Assembly: GCA_032622095.1 (NCBI GenBank)
Contig: CP136067.1
Coordinates: 97,392,707-97,456,706, forward strand
DNA: 64,000 bases
From: Siphonodentalium dalli
Lineage: Eukaryota > Mollusca > Scaphopoda > Gadilida > Siphonodentaliidae
Direction of reading: 5' to 3'
The translations under genes were made by a program, and so were the position numbers. The number at the start of each line of letters is the position of its first letter. Position 1 is the first letter of the stretch. The notes under the pieces are model-generated. The model was given only the letters and a program-made list of their open reading frames with translations, was not told the origin of the DNA and made no database searches. This document shows positions 44,918-57,638 of the stretch, piece after piece.

Positions 44918-47054
44918 CTTCCGCTATAAACTGGGGGCTCATTGTAGATCCTCTATATATCACACACAGGTGTCGTTAACATAACTTTACAATATGCACC
45001 AACACTCCTGGCCCTCAAGGCCTATATGTCACGTTAACCCTTTCAACATTGCACCGAGTGGGCCCTATACCGTGAGCGCCCATGATGTTTTCAACTATAC
45101 TATAGACATATATGCCTACTGCTAGTAATGTTGTATCTACCTGAAACACAGATGGTCCTGGTAGAGCTTTGATCATTATAAGTTATCTTTCTACCGCCAA
45201 GAGTTCACTGCGTATCAACGGTTTCTAGGCAACTACTAGGTATTCAAAGGAGCAAACACTATTGCTTACGACATTGTTATTATAGCTTCAAAGGCTGCAT
45301 TCCGGTGGCCGGTCTTCACAATCGCGCGCATAATCGGCGTAAAACGCCTTTGTTTACCAAGATTTTGACAAGTCATGATGATCATTAATCATATTATAAT
45401 ACAAACACTATGCGAAACTGGTGGTTAAAGAGACAAATCGGCCAAAAACCGGCGAAACATATGCGCAGAAAAGTGTGGTTTTCATCTCGTGATCACACCC
45501 CATATAAACCTGCTAAATGTGCATCGTAATTGCCAGAATTGACGATTGATGTACGAAACTTGACCACATAATTAATTGAGTTATAGTAGAAGACGTTCGA
45601 ACTTCGACATCAAGTAAGTCAAAACTTCTAAAGTTACTTTTGATGACGAGACAATATTGCCATTTCCTGAAACATTACTTGCAGTTCGGTGCAACTGTGG
45701 TGCACGTTTGTGATTGATTGGCTGATTTGGGTTAAGAGGAACAATACGTTGGACAGGGATCATTATTTTTCTGAATTAAGTCACTGGGATCGGGATGGGA
45801 TATAAAGTAACATTTTATCGTCAATTAACTTTTGGCTTGATAAATCTATGATTCACTGTTGCAATAGAACTAACTATACGTAAAGTTTAGCATATAGACA
45901 TTCAATTCTGGGGACAAGAAATGAAGCAGCCATTAAAAGTGATTATGGGTAACACTATTGTGGGTAATTAAATATTAAACAGTGTGACGTTACACATGAA
46001 AGAGAAATTGCATGCTGATCCATAACACAGGAAAACACTGATATGCTGTCAGTATCAATACCGATCATGGTTAGGTGGTCCTGCCATATTTGGTACGATA
46101 TACGTGGGCAACGAGATGCATTGTCGCGGTCGTTGAAGTCTTGGTCTGATAAGAGTGTATATGAATGAATTATGAATAATGTATTATAGAGACATGAATA
46201 TCCATCATACAGCAAAAAGGTCACATACATGTGACCACAACATAACACTATCATATTCGTCGATACCCCGACCATCAAGGCCTATATGTAAATTTAAACA
46301 TAATACATTTTATATAAACTTAAGTGCAGATCGGTTAATATTGATTTACAGTTATTTTAAGGAGAGTTTATCTATGTTGGTGAGAGATATACAAATACTT
46401 TGCTACCTGGATCGGATACTGATTCATAACCATCTCAGTTAGACTTCACCATCATCGTGTATTTAGAGACATATTGTTGATGCCACTAGACACAGACTCA
46501 GAATACAAAGCTAGATCTGGAACAATTGAATCGCGAAAGCCATCAGGTACCAGAATACATCAAAGGTGACAGTGTAACTCAAATTATGTGTAATTATGAC
46601 AAGTGTCAATGTTATATTGTTTGTACACGGTTCTTCCACTCTCGGTAAAATATATCCTAACACCATATGAGGACTCCATCCTCCTGATAAAAACGCCCAC
46701 ATAGGTTCTTGATGTTTTCTTTGGGCGTTTTCTTCTCATCCCTGATCATCCACATATGTCGGGTAAGTCATTAGTATCACGGAACGGCTCAATATGTCAG
46801 CATTAAGACATCGGTGTCATTTCTGATAAATGGTTGAGAAACCACTTGGTTGACATTTTGATCCATGTGACACGACGAATTGGAATAATATTTTTATATA
46901 TGATCTATTGATCGTGAAATAGACAATGAAACGGAGGCAGTTAAAGAACATACATGGTGTTGGTTCTGGGAATATTTAAAATTCGGTTTGTTGTGTGGTT
47001 TGTTGTTTAAAGTTGTCGGCGCCAGCACCAGTTTTTTTTTAAATCGGCAACAGT
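44918..47054. other. Intergenic, no gene recognised
   Basis: Several 60-107 codon open frames on both strands lack recognisable features. No repeat of note was seen by eye. Confidence 0.5.
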
Positions 47055-47073
47055 TGGTGAAACAACTCTTTCA

Positions 47074-47142
47074 AATTACAAGATGAAGCAACACCACCGC
47101 CAAAGGAGTGGTTCATGGTAGAAATCGAAGGCAACAAGGTAA
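47074..47142 (+). CDS. Possible short internal exon (very tentative)
   Basis: An open stretch encodes about KLQDEATPPPKEWFMVEIEGNK and is followed by a good splice donor (AAG|GTAAGA at 47140-47146). A long T-tract and AG lie upstream (47031-47055). Residue composition looks protein-like. No neighbouring exons were recognised, so this could be chance. Confidence 0.2.
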
Positions 47143-48750
47143 GACGTTAGTTATTTATTCATGTTAGTATAAGGTATTTCAGACTAATCACTTGGTTATA
47201 TATTAATCATTCAATGTGTTCCTTCATATTTGGTATAAGATTACTGAGAGTTTCCTAATAGTATAGTGGTTTTGAAGAGTGAACCTAGAAAAAATTGTTA
47301 TAAAGCCAGTTTTTGTATCATTTTGACCGGGAATATTTCGACAACAATATATCCAAAATCCGCTAAAATCCGCTTTGGGGAAATTATTTTACCGACATTT
47401 GAATACATGCAGGGATTTTCGTCATTATGACACAAAATTGCCGATTGCAGATAAGATACATGCAGACAGTTTACTTGTGTGAGTTCTCAAACCACGTATC
47501 AGTGGCCAATTTGCGTGGATAATTGTCATATGAGTATACGATACTTTACGATAGTACGACCCACAACAGTATAGGCCACCTGTGCCTTCCACTAATAAAG
47601 AGCGTTAAAGTAGAACTCCAATGCAAGCGTGCGTGCCACAATAAAGAGCGCGTTCTACGAGCTTTGGAGGACAACGCCATTATACACGTAAGCCATGTGT
47701 GCGCTCAAGTAAAAAAGTGCATGCGTTATCATAGAACGTCATAACGCATGTCACTTCAGTTGTGTAAGCAATAGTTCACATTGTTCGCAGTTGTTTCTCA
47801 TTTATAATTTCGATTTTATAACTCTAATTGTGAAAGTAGTGAAAGTTGTTTTTAGGAGTCGGTCACAGGTTTTCCGTTGAAACCTAACGGTGACAACATA
47901 CGCAGATTCGTTATTACGTGGGAGAATCCAGATGATTGATCATGGATTACACGCCATAGTTCCGCAAATGAACAGACCAGATTACACTCTGTGCAATACA
48001 GTTATGCATGTAAACGAACAGATCCTAATCGCTATTTCGTGGATTTTTGTGGATTTTCATGGATTATTGCAGAATATATACGATCCATATCAAATAATAT
48101 AAAATATGTAGCTGAATCTGTGCTGTCGAGTGTATTGATAGTAACGCGAGGGACCACTTCGATTGGTGGCGAATTTGAAGCTTGTCAATTTCAACATGTT
48201 CATTTCATAATTATATTCATAAAATGTAGCCCACACACATGTTGATTTCAACTAAACTCGGCGATTAACGTCATCATTTACCGAATTTGAGTGATCGAAC
48301 CTAAATGTATCTTCTGCTGTGTTCGTAATTATATGTTCCTTCTTACTCAAGATATAGTATGATTATATGATATCTATGTATTAACAACTAAGTGTATGTA
48401 CTTTATATCTAGTATTTAAACAAAAAATCCATATTTAAACTGTTTTGTTTCGTTAAATGCAGTCATCTCGCAGTCTCTGTAGTGCCTAAACACAGGCATT
48501 TGTTTGGTCAAAATACTTTGAAGATAAAGCTTACTCAAGATTTTAATTCGGTCCTATGTCAAGAAGAATAGCATCGACCATGCCATTGTGCAGGGCGCGT
48601 GTCCACGTTTGGTTATAACACCATCACTGTTCGGACTCGGCATAGAAATGAACCATGTGTTTGTTTCCAAGTGACTAGTGAACGAGTAATCTCGGTTGGG
48701 ATTCTCTGTTACCAACTTTGATGGCAGGGGATGATTGCAATTTCAATGAT
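47143..48750. other. Intergenic, no gene recognised
   Basis: Scattered short open frames only. Confidence 0.5.
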
Positions 48751-49361
48751 ATGTGATCATGAGACAAAAGCGATTGAGGGTTGATGAGCTCGTGATTGAT
48801 AAAGGAGTGTCCATCCCTAAATATGTTGATGTTATTGACAAAGGAATTTCCAATATCAAACTGAAAACTCTTCTTCGTTTGGCCACATCTTACACCCTCC
48901 CATCTGATCACAGCACGGAACGCATGTGGCCATCATCATGTTTTTTCAGTAAGAGTTGAGACCTAGCTCGAGCTGGTCAGGATTCATGCAAAGTGCTTGC
49001 TCGCTGGACGACACTGACCGCTGAGAAATCAGATGTTCTGTTCCGCCCCATCAGTTACGCTACACTCATGTATGTTGACATAATATACAACATAATATTT
49101 GTCAAATGTATTATGCATTAATATGTGTATATTTAAATAATATATCCTATCCTTGAGGAACATGTACGTAGATTGAACACACAAACCCTGTGTATCCCTT
49201 TCGGCCATATTTTGTGGTTCAAGGCGGTAAACACAATAACCTCTAAGTCAATGAACATATAGTGAGTTGGCTCGGATGATTTCATACTGTAGTGAGCTTC
49301 ATGGAGTATCGCCTCGATGATGAAGGGGTTGGTACAGTGACCCATGATATATTGAAATGCA

Positions 49362-50760
49362 GTGTCGAGGGTCTTGCTTGATCTGTACCTAGTTGATTGT
49401 GGGCTTTTCAATAAGTTGATAGCTGAAGTTGTCCCAGTCGAGAAGGACATCAGTTCTGCGGACAATGAATCGATAAAGGAACAAGATGGCACAGTAGCAT
49501 CACAAGTAAAACAGGCTGATGTCCACTTTAATGTTGGCGAAAACACGAATTGGCAAAGGCTCTGACTGATTTCGTTCTAGAAGGCGAATATTCACAGAAG
49601 GGAATTGACGCCATTCTTGGTGGCGAAGCTGTTCTCCATACAGCGAAGTGGATCAAAAACTCAACATACAATGAAGTAGCCATATGCGTTATCGGAAGTA
49701 AGTCCAAACAAAGAGTATGGCTCGAGTTCCATCGTGTTCGATGGTTCGGTCATAGCTCGTCTATTAAAGATCACGAGCACATCCGGCAATCGGCAAAACG
49801 TGCCGACGTTCGGGTCACTGACAAAACAGTGATCCACAATAACCAGCAAATTTTCCTCCCAAATGAGAGAAACAAAAGTCAGTTCATCAAATTGAGGGGC
49901 GCCTCTGATCGGATGATGGGCACGCAGTTCACTGCAGTGGTGACGCTGGTACTTTTAGAGTTTCTCGTGCCCCATCGTTTGAATCCCATGGAAGAAATAT
50001 CATGGCTATCGCGGACGATACAGATCTGATTCTTCTTTTGAATCGTCACTGGAAATCGACCATGGCCGACAATATGATGCTCGGAAACTAGCAAAGGTGG
50101 TGCGGCCATATAGCGATTCGGCGACACAGTGCGCAAGGCTGGACATTTTACAACTTCTCATATCCTGTTTGCACATGTATGTGGATGCTGTGATACCACC
50201 TCTGCATTATTCGGACATGCGAACATGAGTCTGTTGAAGTTCGCAAAAATATTACTCACGCAGGAGTCTATTGCAAATCAGAAACAATCGGCGAGGCCGA
50301 CATGCGGCTTTACCTTGTGTGTGGTGGTAAGAAAGAAGACTAACTAAATACACTTCGCCATGCGAAGTGTATGGACATGGTATCTTCTAGCAAGACTGAC
50401 TGCGTTAGAGCCCAAAAACTACCAAACGAAAGAGCGGCAAACTATCACAGTCTCAGAGTTCATCTGCCGGTCTTGAATCGGAGAATACTGAATAACGACG
50501 TATTGAATCATGAGATATGGGGTTGGGGACTTCGTGTCGCGGAACATGCCCAGTTATGAATGACCAGTATGAAGCCCAATGCGTATTGCTCAAGTCGGTA
50601 TAGTGCAAGTGTAAGATGACACAAACAAAACATGTGATATGTGTGCATCTGTCTCACATGTGTTATCGCTTGTAGAGAGGGCTGCATTCATTTAAAAGAA
50701 ATACTGGTAGGAGATGAAAAGGATGAGGTTTGAGTATATTGATATATCTGATACACAAGT
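49362..50760 (+). pseudogene. Decayed gene 2 of an expanded PIN/FEN-like + Cys-rich family
   Basis: Successive frames carry conserved blocks of a large uncharacterised animal family. These are IKDHEHIRQSAKRADV and FLPNERNKSQF (frame starting 49550), then HCSGDAGT and ADDTDLILLL at 50011-50040 in another frame. A stop follows at 50089-50091. Next come TSHILFAHVCGCCDTTSA (about 50150-50206) in a third frame, and NERAANYHSLRVHLP to NNDVLNHEIWGWGL (50371-50559). A cysteine-bearing tail may run to about 50760. At least three frame changes and several stops show it is dead. The first catalytic-like Asp (usual FDGY) reads as EFHRV and one GDADT Asp is Gly. The N-terminal half upstream of 49362 is not recognised. 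The minus-strand paralogue lies at 53918-58549. Confidence 0.75.
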
Positions 50761-51315
50761 CCGAAATTATGACTCATTTCCATATGCTGGTCATCACTGG
50801 CCGATCTCTATCAACAAAATAAAAAATACATAATTGTCATTTTGGTGGTCATCTTTGTGGCCATCCTTCTGGCTCCCTGTGACCGATATTTGGTCAAAAT
50901 TAGAATCAGATGGTGTTCGCATTTTTTATCTGAAAGAAATAATATACAAACCTTTGTGATCGGGTGTGATGTGGTACGATTGCCATGTCAGCCTCCAGAT
51001 CGGTAATATCCACGCGCGGCTACATGTACACGTAAGCTGAGTTATACCTTCGTCCATGTTGCACAAGTTTAGCCCTTTGTAAAAAAAAACCCAATACCAA
51101 TAAAATTTATTTTGTGTAGTCGTAAAACAACATGTTTGATATAGAACGGTTTACAAAGTGAATTTTGGTTCAACACGTGCGTTAAATATGTATAGTTATA
51201 CAATTAACTGCAACGTTCCTAATTCGAATGGAATGTTCCATTATAAACAGGGCTACAAGTCCCAATACAAACTTACCATTATAATGTGCAGTTGTAGTCA
51301 TATGCTTGGGGCCAG
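50761..51315. other. Intergenic, no gene recognised
   Basis: Contains AATGGTGGTCATCTTTGTGG-style dispersed repeat fragments near 50840-50880. No gene. Confidence 0.45.
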
Positions 51316-51319
51316 ATAC

Positions 51320-51490
51320 ATAACAAGTGCAATGTAGTTACACACAAATGTAGTTAAAGGTTATGGTGGTTAGCTGGACGATTAGTTAACTACAAAAGTA
51401 GTTAAAGGGTATCATTGTCCGCTGAACGAGTAGTTACACACATGTAGTTAAAGTTGTTCGTTTGTGTCCACTGAATGAGTAGTTACAAAA
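51320..51490. repeat. Tandem repeat, ~55-bp unit, 3 copies
   Basis: Units carry TAGTTACACACA.ATGTAGTTAA, AGGTTAT and a GCTGAACGAG spacer. Starts lie near 51334, 51385 and 51430. Confidence 0.7.
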
Positions 51491-53202
51491 GTGTCCATTC
51501 AAGAGTAAAATTATTGTTCAGACTATCAACAGTAACGGTTACAATGCGACATTTGGAAGTTTTTAAATATATATGGTTACCTTTATGTTAGTTAGTTTGA
51601 TTGCTGCCGATACTTCCAACAAAAAGGTAAAACTAAAAGGCATAAGAATAATTCAAACCTATTATTGAATCCAAAACCAAACATGAATTCAAGATTAACA
51701 GTTACAATGTTACATTTGGATGTCGTTTAAACTGGTCCCGGAAGGATTCGCTAATTACACATGGTTACCATTGTGTTACTTGGCTAAGTTATTAGACCAT
51801 TTATCAAAGGACGTATAACCTATTGAAATTTTCTGGAAAAGGGTATATTGTATGTTATACTTATCGTAGAGAGTTCTGTAATGGTTTATGGCGGTGAAAA
51901 CATATAAAGAGCGTACATCTTGATATCAATTTAAGATCATAGAGATCGTATTCAGATTCAAATAATGCCGATATGTGTTTATTTATGTTTTTGAAATAAG
52001 GTCAATATGAGCTTTTTTTCATAACAGGCATACTGATACTTCAATATTGATTTTCTCAAAATTCGGCTGGAATTTCTTTGTTAAAGATTTATACATATCA
52101 TAGATCAGTAAAACCTAAATAAGATAAGCCCACTTTGTATGCCTTTATGACACGAAGAGTAAGTAAAATATCACATTAGACAAAATGATATATCTGAAGA
52201 TCATGAGCAGGAACTCAATGTTCTTGATTCAAGAAATGTCATGCTTACGTTTATTTAGAAAGATTGGGAATGTTCATGCCATTGCTGCTGAAAAAAATGG
52301 CTGAAGTGAACTCTAAATAGTAAGTCTATAATGTGGTCGACAATAATGTGGGACGAGACTGTACACAAACATATTTGTTCATTGGCTGATATAGTTGTGA
52401 CGGCCTTGCTCCTTGTTGCATTATATCGAGTATGTACTTATATCATGTGATGTATAATTTAATTCAACACTATGGCACACAAGAAGCTCCCACTCAAAGA
52501 ACCAAGACAGTAATTTATTCAGTGATTTGCAATCTGTGTATTTTAAGTGACAAATCAAAATAATCTTACAAAACAGCGGATTATGCACCCAATTAAATTC
52601 CATTCTATCATCAATAAACGTCAATGAACGTCACTATCTCATCTTGATATCACTTCAAATGAAACAACTTTGGTTTTGGCACATTTCACACCGGCACACG
52701 ACAACATTCTGCACACCATGTTAATCTTGAAGTTTCTGTCGATCAGCATGTTCTTATGACACCAGGATACGACTCTCCAGAAGCTCAAACATATGTTAAG
52801 GCCTCTCATAGTGTATGTTTATAATTGTTTTGTGATATGTTTAATTGAATATTATGAATCGAATATGAAATTTTGTTTCCAAAAAAGCTAACGGCGTAAC
52901 AACAAAAAATGTATGCAATCGACAGTTTTATCAAATTTAGTGCCCTCCTCCCGTCAACTTTCTCAAAGCTGAACCACTTTATTAGATTCCTGTTATCATG
53001 GTGTTAGGTAGATATTGGCGACGAAATTATATGCATCACTTAAGTGTACTCGCACACCCCGCATCGGATCCCGACCCCTAACTCTGACGACATCACTCGG
53101 GCAACAGTAAACAACCCTATTATATTCCTCGTATCGCTGAAATATAGTTGTATATACACAATGGGCAATATAATAGGAATCCAAAGAAATCCGGATGATG
53201 CC
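51491..53202. other. Intergenic, no gene recognised
   Basis: AT-rich. 52930-53040 resembles one unit of the 22.86-23.95 kb array (TTAGTGCCCTCCTCCCGTC..., GGCGACGAAATT). No gene. Confidence 0.45.
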
Positions 53203-53330
53203 TAGTAGTATAGCGGCTAAGACCAAAAATGTGAGGCAATCGTGCACTTTTGAGTAGAAGCATAGAACTTTGTATACACCTTCAGGGACATCTAAGAAAC
53301 AAAATTTGATATGGACCTAATTGAAATAAC
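53203..53330 (-). repeat. Dispersed repeat, inverted partner of 61535-61650
   Basis: In reverse complement this reads TTCTACTCAAAAGTGCA, then TTTTTGGTCTTAGCCGCTAT and ACTA. These match 61604-61650, and AGGTCCATATCA matches near 61545. The function is unknown. Confidence 0.6.
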
Positions 53331-54040
53331 CACTTTGGTGGTCACCACAACCACTTTTGGAAAACACCCAATTTTTTGGACAAAATTTAACAACAAAAAA
53401 AAATTCCATTTTTTTACTTCATAAGATGATCACGATGTTTAGCAAAAGTGTAGTTAGAATGTTATTTGGCAGTTTTTAGTATTATTACTATTTATATATG
53501 CGTTCAGTGTTCCAGACCTCCAATTACAACAACAACATTTCACATGAAAGCATAATCATATCACATTAGGCCTACTCATTGCTAGGTACAACCAACATGC
53601 AGTATTGTTGAAATCGCAAATAAAGAAAGTTATTTCAATGCCAAATCAAACTTCTTTCTTAGTGACCCTCCATATTATTGAAAAGAAGCAAATCAATGCA
53701 TATTATACTATAGATGTTCTATTAATCTCTCAAAATGAAACTGTTCTGCTCAAACATTGTTTTATATACTATATATATAGACCATAGAGCAAAAGCGAGA
53801 TATGTTTTGTGATGTTTGTCTGAATCTTGAATGTTCTAGAACAATCTTATATATCGAGTAGAACTATAGACTGGTATATCAATAGTATTATAAGCACTGT
53901 TTATCCAGTAATATCCCTTAGTCTTGGTAGCAACTGCCATCACATTTGCACAATGCAGTACATTTTAGGTTGGCTTTAGAACTGCATCTGTTTGCACATG
54001 CTTTCTTACAGCCACAGCAGATAAGTTCGTAACATGTATC

Positions 54041-54278
54041 TTTGACCTGTGGTAGTCCATACAGGCACCCATTTACTTTCCGAGTCACGCTCCCATCCCC
54101 ACGAAGATGGACTGGGTAAGTCTGGATCAGGTATCATTGACTGTCCCCAGATATGCCCTTTGACCTTTGAGTAGTCCATACAGGCACCCATTTACTTTCC
54201 GAGTCACGCTCCCATCCCCACGAAGATGGACTGGGTAAGTCTGGATCAGGTATCATTGACTGTCCCCAGATATGCCCT
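54041..54278. repeat. 119-bp tandem duplication in gene 1 C-terminal region
   Basis: The block around GTAGTCCATACAGGCACCC to CCCCAGATATGCCCT occurs at 54041-54159 and 54160-54278, nearly identical. As 119 is not a multiple of three it adds a frameshift before the Cys-rich tail. High identity implies a recent event, after the gene had already decayed or as part of the decay. Confidence 0.9.
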
Positions 54279-54562
54279 GCCTGGTAGCTAGACCGCGTAG
54301 TATGTTGCTTAAGAGCATCACGTGTTGGTGGTATATTCTCCAAATTATACGACCTCTTTGCGAATAACTGCCTTCTTATATGGTCTACAGATTTTGACCC
54401 ACTGTTCCTATCATACATGTTTACTGTATATGCTTCTATTGATTGGAAGTCATCGTCTGAAATGTTCACTGGAGCGGATGCTAATTTTACAAAGGCGTCT
54501 GTAACATTCGGGCATGAATTCCAGGTATCCCAAGCTGTCTTTTTACCTCTGCGAGCAAAAAA

Positions 54563-55393
54563 TTATACAACATCACATCCCGAGAAGGCGTGAAACATCA
54601 GCATTCCGAGTGACTTTTGTGGACCGAGTTGGTTGGCCATTTCATGAGCAGGTAGGTATCTCAAGTGCTTCCCTACACCAAATGCTATCCATACATGTGC
54701 CTGCTTCTGCATGTGGGAAACAACAATCACAACAACATCGGTGTCAGCAGTTCTTACCATCACAGATTCAATTCCACAGTTAACCGCATCAGCAACATGA
54801 AGCATCACGCGGGTATCTGCTTCCTCGTGCATGCATGGCGAAATGGAAGATTTGTTAGCTCTGTCGTGAGATGAAAGAACCAATTGTTGTAATGTAGCAT
54901 ATACCTCCTTGTTCTTGACATCAATTAGTACCACTTGTTCTGTCAAAAGTTTGAATAATTCAGTCTTGTTTTCGTTGACGCGCAGGAAACTTTGCCAATT
55001 CCTTGGAACTTGTGATGTTGCGACAACCTTTCGTCGAGCGCCAGATCCCCTTTTTTGACGTGTGGCACATTTCAGGCTATCATCTCGATATATATCCCAT
55101 ACAACATCCACACGGTTGGCTGATCTTAGCTGCATTTCAATGTACTTTATAGAAACATTGTCAGCATAATCTTGGAAAGTTTTAGAAGTTCCCGGTGGTA
55201 GCATCTGTACAATGAAAGCGCCATCAAGAATAACAGCATTCACGTTTGGTGCACGGTCTTGTGATTCGGCAATTGATTCCAAACATGGTAGTAGAGCCAG
55301 AACGCGGTTCATTGTGTTTGGAGAGAGCTGGTGGCCACGGTTGGTTCTCATGCCTGGCAAGCTATATGCAATCGACAAACAAGGCACAGTCAC
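54563..55393 (-). pseudogene. Gene 1, PIN/FEN-like domain fragment
   Basis: A 276-codon frame whose family-like part starts at about residue 34 (LLPCLESIAES). Evenly spaced acidic residues (D58 in VILDGAF, D100 in VDVVWD, E191/D193 in EEADTR, D217/D219 in TADTDVVV, D274 in SGCD) resemble the metal-binding acids of PIN/FEN nucleases. This fold assignment is my inference. The frame ends at an in-frame stop where the family normally has residues linking GCD to the GRGKKTAWDTW block, which continues intact in the same frame below 54562. Confidence 0.8.
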
Positions 55394-55535
55394 TTTTCAG
55401 CTCTGTAATTTGTCCCTTCCGAAGTACAGGTTTGTTTTTCTTTGAAAACAAAGGCAATTTATTTTTCCTGATCGGTTCAGTTATTGGCTTTGCTACTGTA
55501 TTCGTGAACCTCTCCAATACAAATTGTTCATACTG

Positions 55536-57638
55536 TTATTTGTCTAGTTTGCCAATATTTTTCACTGCTTGGACAACTGAGTCAGTCATAACTTCTTTGG
55601 TATCTAATGTGTACAAGTCACCGCTATCTTCATCGAATGGATTTCCCATCTCCTCAAATGCAGCAACTATGGCTAATGTATCTTTTTGGAAGGTTAACTG
55701 CAATTTGTGAGTCTGCTCGTGGTGCTTTGTAGCAAAGTTGTCTTCAGTGCTCGCTTCGTATCGACTCACCATTCTGGATATCTCTGGCCCCGCAAGCATC
55801 CATCGTTTCAGTGCAGCCGGATTCTCAGTGAGACCTACCGCACCACCTTCCCCTTTCACCATAGCATTAACTTTCTCATGAGCCTGATCTAGGGCCATAC
55901 CGGAAAACTTCCTTTGGGTTTTGTGAGCGACGAATTTCCCAGATGAAAATTCTTTAAATAAGGTCGGGTGTTGGGTTTTCAGAGCGCACATATCCCTCAA
56001 ATGAACAGATAACCATCTGGAGTAATTGATGTGGTCTAAGGCAAATGCCCATGGTAGTAGCTCAGCTAACGATTGCATATATAGCTGGAAATCTGCTTCC
56101 CGTAACGATCGTATAAATGAAAGTAATATCAGCTCAAATTTCAGAACAAGATTCCAGTATAAAAATTGTGGTTGCGACTGCATCATAGAGTCGCACCAGT
56201 TCTCAAAAGACAATATAGATCTGTCATCTTCACCATAGAGGTTGCTGTAGTTCACGTAAGCACGCTGTTGCAAAGTATAGAGAGCTGCAGCAGTCAGCTG
56301 ATGGGCACGCCGAGTTCTTGTTACCATAGAAGCTTTTACAAAGGAACCGGCAACACCACTGTTGGCAACACCAGCATTACATAACGTATTCGACCACCCA
56401 CTACCATCCAAGAAATCACCTAATGTCTTTAGCGCTGTCATCTCAATGTGGAGCCCACCAAGCATAATCAGGATCTTATCCTCACCGTGTGTTGTCGGAG
56501 AATTCCACTGAATGGATTTTGCTATTGCGAACAACGGTTGGTCCATAACAAGAACTGGGATTTGAACTGGATTGAGAAATTTGATAGCATTGTGCACAAT
56601 GTCCATAGAATGCTTAATCATTGGAACTGACTGTGCGTGGTCAACAAATAAAGGCAGAAGCGCGATTTCCGTACAAGGGTCTGTGAACGGTTGCTGGAAC
56701 GAAGCACGGAAAGCTGCCCAACACAGGTAATCCCCACCGGTGAGCTCACTTTTCTGTGCTTGGGTATAGACATGTGCAAGCCATTGATATTCTTGAGAAA
56801 CGATGGGTTGAGCTGGTGTTTCTACAATAACAGGACCGGCCAATTTCGGTACAACCGGGTCTGAGTTTGACAGTTTTGCAGGCGGAACATCACTGTACGT
56901 GTTGGGCAGATTACTAATAGAATGCTTCTTCGTGACACTTCCATCTATTATAGGACGATCACGAGAGATTCCTTTGCATGTCGATGTCGGATGCTGCATT
57001 AGTGAAATTGCTGTTCCATGGAATGAATCTGAAGCATATGTAGAGCTGGGATTTTGGTCTATGTTGTCCACGGCTGCTGTTGTGAAAATGTTTTTCAATA
57101 GTTTTGGCGGGCAAACCACACCATCAGCTTCATACTGCGAACACACACCATTGGCAACATCGGTTGAAATTGTTAGTAAGCGATCATATGAGATGCATAA
57201 ACCAAAATTGTGCAATGTGTCAACGAGTCCACGTTTTCTGGTTTCAGAATGTATCTTCATAGCCAAATAAATGGATGCTGGGGTCTCACGTTCTCTACTG
57301 TGACGTTGCTTGTTTGGTGCTGAATTTTTATTGCTCCTATCTTTCACAACATTGAATGAAATTAGTTGAGACAGCGTGACAGCTGCTGGAATTGGATCAT
57401 TATAAGAAGCTTGTTGCTCTTTAATGCCAGGTCCATTTAATATCATGCTTACTAAAGCGACCAGTGAAGATGGAACAGACTTTTGCTGACAATCGGACGG
57501 AAAGTCGCCATTGAAGTGTTGGTTAGTTTTTAATATATCTCTGCGTATAAGTTTTGCAGCTTTGGAGAAACACAGAGCTTCTGAATCAAAATCCTGTTCA
57601 CATGAATGTTTAATTGCATCGCCATCACCAAACGCCAA
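55536..57638 (-). pseudogene. Gene 1, central core fragment
   Basis: About 680 of 700 codons are genuine, beginning near FDSEALCFSKAAKLIRRD; the first codons from the apparent Met are out of frame. It includes SVPSSLVALVSMIL, the conserved NYSRWLSVHLRDM, and SGKFVAHKTQRKFSGMALDQ followed by GGAVGLTENPAALKRW, all typical of the family. The region is mainly alpha-helical in composition with no known catalytic motif. After its stop at 55536-55538 the same frame still carries family-like sequence (ERFTNTVAKPI, RKNKLPLFSK) to a second stop at 55362-55364. Confidence 0.85.

Noticed and set aside
49133-49546. 137-codon minus-strand open frame
   Set aside because: It overlaps antisense to the decayed gene 2, has no domain character, and the plus-strand reading carries the family motifs further downstream.
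55246-55710. 154-codon plus-strand open frame
   Set aside because: It lies antisense to the decayed family gene 1, whose minus-strand reading is well supported.
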